Below are positions 56,643-64,000 of a stretch of DNA of 64,000 nt, one piece after another. Each line of letters starts with the position of its first letter. The stretch's first letter is position 1. The notes below the pieces were generated by a model. The model was not told the DNA's origin. It saw only the letters and a program-made list of their open reading frames with translations, and searched no databases. The position numbers and the translations under genes are program-made. The DNA is from Volutella citrinella (taxonomy: Eukaryota > Ascomycota > Sordariomycetes > Hypocreales > Nectriaceae): assembly GCA_034401135.1 (NCBI GenBank), contig JAWZSP010000005.1:310001-374000 (forward strand), given 5' to 3'.

Positions 56643-57830
56643 ATGATTCCTTTACGGGACATAGCACGGGATGTTCCCGGCTCGTCGGATGACAAGGCCC
56701 CGCTCTTTGTTGCAGTGGTGGTCGTCATCCTATGCATTGCAATTCTGATGGTGTTGTTGAGGATCTTGTCTCGGGGCCTCACCAGGCAAATCGGCTGGGA
56801 CGATGGGGCGGCACTGATGACGCTAGTAGGCAACGGTTCTGGGAGTTTGAACCATTCATGACACTAACTTGTCACAGGGATCCATTATTGCCTGTGGAGT
56901 TGCGATGATATCAAGTTGGCCACCCCTAGGTCTACTGTTCCCTCGACCGCTAATATTCAGCAGTGACTATGTTTGGACTCGGCAAACATGAATGGACACT
57001 TTCAGAAGATACCATGGTGCTTTACCGAAGAGTAAGCTTAGCGCTGCCGCCATGGATATGATTTGTCATTGACCGTTCAGCAGGCTTTCTGGGTGTCACT
57101 TATGTTCTACCTGATAGCCCTAGTCTGGGTTAAGACGACATTGCTCCTCCAGTACTATCGCCTCATGGAGTTCTCTACGATGAGATATGTCATCAAAGGG
57201 TGCCTGGTGGTAATCTGGATTTGGGCCATATCCCAATGCATCGTGGGATTTACCCACTGCATTCCGCTCAAGGCCATGTGGGACTTGAGGGTGAAGGGCA
57301 GGTGCATCCCTAATATCGTCACAGTCTGGTATTTTAATGGTATCTTCAACATCGTGTCCGACGTCGTCATTATCCTTCTACCGCTACCAAAGATCTGGGG
57401 CCTCAACCTTCCTCGCTCCCAAAAGGCCGTATTGATGGTTGTCTTCATGCTGGGATTCTTGTGAAACCCCCTGACCCCCCGGGATAAATGACGCCATGGC
57501 TAACTGGGATATAGCACTATTGCTATTTCAATTTTCAGGATGCAGTGGCTCAGGCTTGTTCCTGATATGACTTGGTGGAATGTGAACGCTGCGAGTTGGT
57601 CCCTCGCCGAGATAACATCGGCCATTACGTGTGCCTGCCTGCCGACCCTAAAACCCCTGGTAGTTCGAGCCAAGGAATTCTTCAGACGTGCCTTGAAGCG
57701 AAGAGGAGGCACCATGCAGCTGCAAGAGCTGACGAACAAATCAGATTCCAATACGTCGGCTGGCTTGGGCGCTGCTGGAAGTCAAGGCAGTAGGGAGCCG
57801 ATCAATGTCAACAATACGAGGCCAGTGTAA
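56643..57830 (+). CDS. PTH11-like seven-helix membrane protein (fungal rhodopsin family)
   Basis: Exons 56643-56825, 56878-56914, 56961-57031, 57081-57460 and 57515-57830 give 328 residues. Family landmarks: LRILSRGLTRQIGWDDGAAL, MFGLGKHEW, AFWVSLMFYLIALVWVKTTL, LQYYRL, FNIVSDVVIILLPLPKIWGL, KAVLMVVFMLGF and the end WSLAEITSAITCACLPTLKP. These define the integral-membrane rhodopsin-like family (PTH11-related, without a CFEM domain) found in tens of copies in Sordariomycetes. Seven helices are expected. PTH11 itself is a receptor for surface cues in Magnaporthe; most relatives are uncharacterised. Exon 2 has only 37 nt. A hydrophilic C-terminal tail follows helix 7. Confidence 0.87.
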
Positions 57831-57965
57831 ACCCTGGTCTGCAATTTGATAGAAAGAAATTTAGATTGTTTTCATTGCAATAGCAACTGAATCTCGATTT
57901 GAATGTGTAGTTGACACGAACAAGACTGCAAGGTGACAGGAGGATGCGCGCCTTCTCCCGTCCAC

Positions 57966-60052
57966 TTATGAGAATGACAAGCCAGTACCGACGATAAACT
58001 CATCATGGTTCCCTGACGTAAAATCATCCAAGCAAATATCGGACCACGGTGCGTAACAAGACCATTCTAGAGGTTCCGAATTGGTGCTTGGTCCTGTGTG
58101 ACTATTTGTAGCGGCGGAGAGCTCCATGAGAGGCCCTATTTCGGGACAGAGCGTCTCATAGAAAGGGAAGAGGTGCTTGATATCAATCGCTGCTTCCTCG
58201 TCGGCCAGTGGCTCAGACCTCTGCCATGTTGTGTAATTTCCATTCTTTGTCGACTCGTGTTGGACAGTAGATGAATTGGACTGATGTCCAGTCCTCTCGC
58301 CCAGAATACTTGAAACTTTGTCTAGAGCCCATCTGGCTGATGGGTATCTCTCGGCCATCTCCGCAAGCACGACTTTTCTAAGCATGGTGATCTCCTCCGT
58401 GCCGTCTATCTTGAAACTGGCCCTAAATGATAGGGCTGGAATATAGTACGCTTGTGGCAGGAATTTGAATAGCAAAAACTATGAGTGAATAGGCATCAGA
58501 AAGCAGACGTCCGATCGGTGAAGGATTTCACTATACAGCCGGTTCAAGCTGAATGACGCGGCAGTTGCAGCCAAACAATATTGCTTGCGCTGGCCGTGGA
58601 GGCCGGGTACGACGCAGATGAGTATGATTGCGATATTGTAGACAATATACAGCTCGTTGATGAAGATTGAGTATGGTCGCCGGGATGAATTGGGATTCGC
58701 AAGCTGGAGTTCTTCAGGAAGATCGGCGAGCCAGGCCTGTAGGTTCTTCAGAAGCTGGTGAATTTCAGATTCTCTCCTGTCTTGAAACCTATTGATCAGA
58801 GCCATCAGATCTCGAAGAATGAGACAGAGCTTAGACATGGAGCAAAATGCCATGGAATTGATATCACTGGGATCATTAAAATCACGAGGCTCCAGGGCGG
58901 TGACATCAAAGTCACGAAAGTTGAGCATCGCGTATCGCCCAAAACAAACCGCCTGGAGTGTTTCGTTGACCTGAGCAAGAGACAGAGTCAGCCACAAAGT
59001 AACCACGAACAGAATATACCCGGCGTCTTACATGCAAGTACCACCATATTCGCCTCGCGCATGCCTTGTTCTCCAGCCCATTGTAGGTCGCCTCTTTGTG
59101 CAGGCCGAGCTGCATCGCCAGTCTCGATGCCATTCCTATCCACTGCCAGGGAGAGTCGAGCGTTGGCGAGGTAGGATCTTGCCAACTCCAACAACTCATG
59201 ATGGAAAGCGCTTTGAGTACGTCAAATGCATCCGACTGGTGCTCCATAAACAAAAGCAGCTTGAGTCTGCGGCAGAAGTCTTTCGAGCCGAGGTTTCCAG
59301 GGGAGTCTTTGCATGGGCGCATCATGCTTCCCGCAAGGTAAAGTGCTTGGCAGATGACTCGCGGGGCCTTCCAAATCGCAGTGTTCCATAACGGGGATGC
59401 GAGGAAACACAAGGCGGACGTAGAGCTCGACAAGGGCTTGGCTAAGCGCAGCCGATGGCGTCTTCCACTGGGTCGCCGGTTGTGAGAGGGATTTTGGATA
59501 TCTCCCAGGGTCGATGGGGATGACATGTCAATATTCTCGGTTGGATAAGTTGGTGGGTGAATCATGGGCATCGATTCGCCTCCACTGCAGCCCTGGGGAT
59601 CTGCATGCGAAACGGCAACTGCATGGTTGATCAAATCGGGCAGTTGATCAGGAACTAGCAATGGCGACGATAAGAGACCCATCTCTTGTGTATATTCACT
59701 GCCTGGAGTAGAGTATTGGATCGAGACACTTGCTTCCGGCGCCGGTTTAGTGACTGCTTGCCTGGCAAGTGCCTTCTTTTTGCGTGGGCCAATGTGCACT
59801 CTGGTATGGCGCTACGGCCTCAGAATGATTATCAATAGAAGGGGATATGGCATTTGACTAACCGGCACCTGAAGCCATCCCGCTGGCAGTTACCGCATGA
59901 TGCATCGCTGGGGAGAGTCTGGAGATTGCATCGGATCTGCGAGGCAGTTAGCTAGGAACAAGGGGAAAGCTGAAGATATTGCGGTGGCTGACCTTGCGCT
60001 CGTGACATTTTACACATACTTGTCGGGCTCTCTGTCTGAACTCTCGAGGCAT
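57966..60052 (-). CDS. Zn2Cys6 transcription factor with in-frame stop (possible pseudogene)
   Basis: Predicted exons 59993-60052, 59863-59936, 59032-59800 and 57966-58970. The finger VCVKCHERKIRCN, then SCGNC and FRC, keeps C-x2-C-x6-C-x10-C-x2-C-x6-C. A basic stretch (RKKKALARQ) and the fungal regulator domain follow (WQWIGMASRLAMQLGLHKEA, ACARRIWWYLH, TLQAVCFGRYAML). In exon 4 a TAG at 58479-58481 interrupts the frame right after DVCFLMPIHS; the same frame then continues for 170 more residues (LLFKFLPQAYYIPALSFRAS onward) to the stop at 57966. Relatives continue across this point and often carry Trp there. No intron with usable length and matching phase removes the stop. The protein is therefore 464 residues as read, or 635 without the stop. 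It may be a real truncation, a pseudogene or a sequence error. Confidence 0.8.
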
Positions 60053-61207
60053 TTTATAGCTCTGCCAGGAACTTGATTTGACAGTTACTGCGACACGGCG
60101 GATAGATCCTGGCTGCAACTGGAGGGTTGGCTTTGGGCTAGGTGTGGTTGAGCCGAGGCTCATGTCCCCGACATCCCGCGGTGGGTGTTGGCGGCGAGAC
60201 CAGGGTGTGATGTTCAAGGACCAACGCTGCAAAGCACTGGCCCAAATTCGTGTCCAAAGTTGAGGATTTTGAGGTTCTGGCAGTCAACGTAGGTCGCCAT
60301 CCATTGGGGTGATGGAGGGCTCCGCATAGAGAAGGAGAATCTAGGCCAAGCTCAGACCGTCGTGCATGGGTATGAGGCTAGTGCTCGCGGCTATGAGCTG
60401 AGTTAGCGCGTAGCTGAAGCAATCGCCAGGCTTGTAAACCAAGAGATTGGGGTGAAAGCCCGCTTGTAGGTGGAGCAGTGATAACAAAAGGCTTTGAGTG
60501 CTGGGCGTTGATCTGAGAGTATTGTCAAAATGATGCTACTTACTTGATGTACTTGAGAAAAGGAGATTGGTAATGGCTTGATGATGATGTTGCCCTAGCT
60601 ATTCCCTCAAGTTCAATAAGTTCAACAGTATAGTAAGAATTTGAAAAGGAGAATTGATAGCACTCTACGATCAGCTTTGCATTATGGCCTCGCTTTTTGC
60701 ATATGGCAGCTCTGGAACAAAAAATAGCTTCCTTTGAAGTCGCCAGAACAAATGCAGGAGGAGCGTGACTTGCAATCAGAAAAATGGACGTTCGAGTCTT
60801 GTATTCCCAAATGAATGGAATCATTTCACTCTTACCAACATGCATCGTCACCAACTTCCTTGTACTCCCTGATTCCATGAGCGCAGTGCGTGTTGTCAGT
60901 GGGGCGTTGGTTTCACTTGGACTTCCCCGCGCTGTCATGATGAGCCGAGTCATCCCGGGCGGGGGAGCAGCCACCCTGCCCCGAGTCTAACCACCCTAGG
61001 AGCCAGGCTCCAAGGGCCCTACAAAAGGCAGCGGGACTCGCTGTAACACATTGCTGGCGGATAAGTGTCAACCCTGGTCAATTACAGCCGCCATATCCAG
61101 CCTTCAAGCGCATCATCACTCAACCCCTACCCAATAAACGTGTGCGTACACGGACCAGGTCATTTATTTCTTGATCCTCATATTCACATCTATAAACGAT
61201 TACCATC
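60053..61207. other. 1.15 kb intergenic region between divergent genes
   Basis: Upstream of both the Zn2Cys6 gene and the dehydrogenase. A 144-codon open frame on the minus strand (60540-60974) begins with a Pro-rich start and matches no domain I know; I do not call it a gene. No TATA box was clear. Confidence 0.5.
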
Positions 61208-62402
61208 ATGGCGCCTGCGGACGTTCTGCTTGTCATTACGCCCGTTGCTCCCAACCAGAGCTGGATCGACAGCCTGAAGCAAAAGGTGCCCGGCACAGAG
61301 GTCCACGTCCATCCCACAGGCTTCAATGTGGATGTCAAGCAGCTTCCCAAGGACGTGCCCGATGAGCTGTGGCGCAAAGTCACTGCTCTTTACACGTGGA
61401 AGGCCTTCCCCACGCCTGAAGCTGCCCCCAACCTCAAGTACGTGCAACTGCACAGCGCAGGGTGCAACCAGATTCTGGGCATCCCCCTGTTTGAGAACAC
61501 CGACGTCGCCTTCAGCACATCCAACGGAGTCCACCCGCCTCAGATCTCCGAGTGGGTCTTTGCGACTTTCCTCGGCTTCCAGCATCACTGTGAGTTGGTC
61601 ATCTCCCGTCGGCATTGATATGGCCGAGCCACAGCTAACAGAACATGCGCAGTGCAGGAGCATCTGGACAACCAGCGCCAGAGCAGCTGGGTTGACCCCG
61701 ATGGAGACGAGGACGTGGAGGATGCTGTAGGCCTACGAGTGTGAGTATTCCTTGTCGAACCACCAACTGGGAGAACCAAACACAGTAGCCTGCTAACTCT
61801 ATGATAGGGGCATCCTTGGCTATGGCTGCGTTGGCCGCCAGTGCGCCCGCGTGGCAAAGGCGTTTGGCATGGACGTGTATGCCTACACTCTGCACGAGCG
61901 AGCTACCCCAGAGTCTCGCCGCGACAATGGCTTCACCGAGCCCGGTCTGGGAGACCCCGACGGCGAGTATCCGTCCAAGTGGTTCCACGGCAAGGAGCAG
62001 CTCGCGGCTTTCCTCGGGGCTGATCTCGACCTGCTGGTCATTACTCTACCGCAAACCGCCCAGACGATCAACATGATTGGCAAGGACGAGTTTGCTCTCC
62101 TTTCCAAGAAGAAGGCCTTCCTGAGCAATGTGGGACGCGGCGCCGTGGTTGACACGGATGCCTTGATCGCCGCCCTCGACGCTGGCCAGATCCGGGGCGC
62201 TGCTCTGGACGTCACCGAGCCTGAGCCGCTGCCTGCTGATTCCAAGCTCTGGGGCTACAAGAACGTTGTCATCACCCCCCATTGTGCTGGGAACTCGAAC
62301 CACTTCAACGAGAGGACCTTCAAGATTCTGGCGTACAACCTGGAGAGGCGGTCCAAGGGACAGGAGGTGGTGAACAAGGTTAGCAAGTCATTGGGTTACT
62401 GA
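61208..62402 (+). CDS. D-2-hydroxyacid dehydrogenase, NAD(P)-dependent
   Basis: Exons 61208-61589, 61653-61740 and 61808-62402, introns 63 and 67 nt, 354 residues. The fold is that of D-isomer 2-hydroxyacid dehydrogenases: an N-terminal substrate domain (VQLHSAGCNQI, STSNGVHPPQISEWVFA), then the nucleotide loop GILGYGCVGRQCARVAKAFG at about 158, the catalytic Arg in NVGRGAVVDTDALIAAL, Glu in ALDVTEPEPLPADS and His in ITPHCAGNSNHF. All three catalytic residues are present. Members reduce glyoxylate, hydroxypyruvate or branched 2-oxo acids reversibly in the cytosol. The loop after the nucleotide motif is enlarged compared with bacterial enzymes, as in other fungal paralogues. The substrate cannot be told from sequence. 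Confidence 0.93.
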
Positions 62403-63022
62403 GTGCAAAGAGGAATAGTCCTATTCCTCTAAGTAGCGATAGGAACGCTCTTCATAGAAATGGACTGACCCATATTATGCCTCCAATATCTTAACATTTG
62501 TCGACCGACGTGAGCTATATATCTGACTGTATTCGAAATATCGGAAAAGCAACCCGAAGGAGGACCCGATGTAAAACTGGGCTTTACCTGGCAATCAAGG
62601 GGCCAGAGGATGGAATGAAGTCAATAAAAACAACGATATTGATAGGATATGCATTCTAAAACTATCATGACTCCATTTGGGCTTGCTACTGTCTACACTC
62701 TCTTTCGCTACGGCCGCACATGGCCTTATCACTGATGAAGCACAAACGTCGGCAACGTGGGCCGGCAAGCTAGCGCCCCACATGAAGCATGATAACAGTG
62801 GAGGTGACTCGGCCCAGTGACTAGTGGCGCTAGCCAACAAGCCACTGAGCAGTAGCCCCCTACAACTTAATAACGATGGGCGTGAACAATTGCAGGGAAT
62901 CGCGCTGTCGCCCTTGGCCAACACCGAAAGCCGAACCTGCACGTCATCGCTGCTCCACGGTAGGCTTTGCCTGGCAATGGACTGCGGGGGTTGGAAATAA
63001 TTTCTGCAGATTTTTATAAATT
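62403..63022. other. Intergenic, convergent 3' ends
   Basis: 620 bp between convergent stops; no feature recognised. Confidence 0.5.
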
Positions 63023-64000
63023 CTAGCTGGCATTGCTGTAGTGGTGGTAGTGGTAATGGTGGTGGTGATGGTGAAAGTGGTGCACGACGACATTGTCGCC
63101 CGGTCTGCCACTGCTTGCCGGTGTAGCACTGCCGCTCCTAGGCTGTGCGGATGCTATATCGAGCATTGGGTGCAGCGGGGCTTCAATGCCCGATTCCGTA
63201 GCGATGGTGCCGGTAGACCCGTGTAGCATATGTTGTGGTAATCCCATGTCCATGTCCAGGTTCAGGCCCAGGTCAATGTCCAAGTCCAAGCCCATGTCCA
63301 TGTCCAGCTCCTGGTGCGTCCCTCCACTACTCGTAGTCGAGTACGGTGGCCCGTGGCTGGAAGGTGAGGATTCGGTGTAGTCTGTGCTATCGTCGTGTTC
63401 GATCATGGAATCAGTGTCGGCAATCGAAAGCATGTCCGGTGGCACAAACGGTAGCTCCGTGTAGTCGAGAAAGTTGCTTGTGTTACCGTCGAGGATAGGT
63501 TGCGGTTCGAGCGATCCGAGGCCATTAAAGGGCAAAAACGTATTGGTATCCGGGCTGGGCGTGCCACCGAGGGCGGGAATATGGTCGACTTGGGGGAAAA
63601 GAGGCAATTCCTCTGCTGCGGTTATGGTCTCTTCTTGTTGCTGCGTAATTTCGGGCGAGGTCTGGGCTTGCATCTCTATCACATCAGAGCGTACTTGGGC
63701 ACCTCGGGGCGTGCCACATCTGCTGGCCTGGTTTGTCCTCGGCGACCTCTCTGACAGATGTCTCCATCGGTTTCGACAAGTCAGCGGTGGTCTGTTGGTG
63801 AGGTTGGCTGAAATGGCCGCCCATCGACGTCCCAGCTTGCGAACACCCTCTGCCAGGATGCGATCCTCCCGCGGTGTCCATTCGCGCAGCCTGGTTTGAG
63901 CCGAGGGCATGAGAATCTCCGTATATCTCTTGGAGCACTGGTCGTCTTTCCTGCCGGGTATCATCAAGGCGATATCATGCCAGGCCGGGCCGAGTCTGGT
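63023..64000 (-). CDS. Myb/SANT DNA-binding protein, C-terminal part
   Basis: The frame is open to the right edge, so the N-terminus is missing; about 325 residues are seen. Two Myb repeats are visible: the end of one (AWHDIALMIPGRKDDQCSKRY) and a full one (REWTPREDRILAEGVRKLGRRWAAISANL, then CRNRWRHL), with the regularly spaced Trp residues of c-Myb-type helix-turn-helix units. The rest is disordered and acidic, with a periodic D-M/L/I-D-x-G-L tract near the end and a His/Tyr-rich tract just before the C-terminus. It is probably a nuclear transcription factor whose acidic region could act as an activation domain. No intron is seen in this part. Confidence 0.85.
   Translation of the reverse strand, partial: TRLGPAWHDIALMIPGRKDDQCSKRYTEILMPSAQTRLREWTPREDRILAEGVRKLGRRWAAISANLTNRPPLTCRNRWRHLSERSPRTNQASRCGTPRGAQVRSDVIEMQAQTSPEITQQQEETITAAEELPLFPQVDHIPALGGTPSPDTNTFLPFNGLGSLEPQPILDGNTSNFLDYTELPFVPPDMLSIADTDSMIEHDDSTDYTESSPSSHGPPYSTTSSGGTHQELDMDMGLDLDIDLGLNLDMDMGLPQHMLHGSTGTIATESGIEAPLHPMLDIASAQPRSGSATPASSGRPGDNVVVHHFHHHHHHYHYHHYSNAS
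63245..63312. repeat. Degenerate (GTCCAx) hexamer repeat in the Myb gene
   Basis: About eleven degenerate copies of a 6-bp unit (GTCCAT, GTCCAG, GTCAAT, GTCCAA and variants). On the minus strand it encodes alternating Asp and Met/Leu/Ile with occasional Gly-Leu. Confidence 0.8.

Noticed and set aside
58482..58550. A 30-nt intron (GTCTGC to CATAG) that would remove the internal stop
   Set aside because: Phase fits, but the length is well below the 45-67 nt seen for typical introns in this window.
60043..60058. TATAAAA sequence at the Zn2Cys6 start
   Set aside because: It overlaps the start codon itself, too close to act as the TATA box for this ATG; treated as chance.
60540..60974. Minus-strand frame of 144 codons
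   Set aside because: No domain, signal peptide or splice support, and low-complexity ends; it lies in the divergent upstream region.
1..64000. CRISPR arrays, insertion sequences, rRNA, secondary-metabolite synthases
   Set aside because: None found; the content is ordinary eukaryotic fungal genes, and no NRPS, PKS or terpene synthase frame is present.

Overview
The window is nuclear DNA of a filamentous ascomycete, probably a Sordariomycete and perhaps Hypocreales (inference from gene content only). Evidence: compact genes on both strands, mostly GT-AG introns of 45-65 nt with CTAAC/CTGAC-type branch sites, four Zn2Cys6 regulators, many MFS permeases, a PTH11-like receptor and a NACHT NLR. 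There is no ribosomal, tRNA, CRISPR or recognisable transposon content. Gene models were hand-spliced by requiring reading phase to be kept across every intron, so exon lists are predictions.

Layout. 0-5 kb: start of a sugar permease, an atypical SDR, a pectin lyase with a frameshift. 5.6-12.1 kb: amidase (-), MFS permease (+), Zn2Cys6 regulator (+). 12.2-14.1 kb: two secreted proteins. 14.7-21.4 kb: SAF-domain oxidoreductase (-), Dal5-type permease (+), Zn2Cys6 regulator (+), the same order and orientation as the amidase module. 21.9-27.9 kb: GPI-type cupredoxin, secreted intradiol dioxygenase, sugar permease. 28.9-33.8 kb: one predicted 1536-residue NLR with two N-terminal domains (nucleoside phosphorylase-like, then alpha/beta-hydrolase-like) ahead of NACHT and a weak ankyrin tail. 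34.2-44.9 kb: secreted type-B carboxylesterase, sugar permease, metallophosphoesterase, 2-oxoglutarate oxygenase, membrane-anchored lectin-like propeller. 46-53.2 kb: MFS permease, leaderless GH3 beta-glucosidase, Zn2Cys6 regulator. 53.6-64 kb: HSL-type esterase, small four-helix membrane protein, PTH11-like receptor, a Zn2Cys6 gene with an in-frame stop, a D-2-hydroxyacid dehydrogenase and the end of a Myb gene.

The common theme is nutrient use: plant-wall enzymes, aromatic-ring cleavage, esterases, amidase and transporters, arranged three times as enzyme + permease + local regulator. The NLR is the clear exception and the most unusual gene here; NLRs of this type act in fungal self/non-self recognition and regulated cell death. 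Two genes carry apparent lesions (pectin lyase frameshift near 3628, regulator stop at 58479-58481) that are either sequence errors or recent decay.
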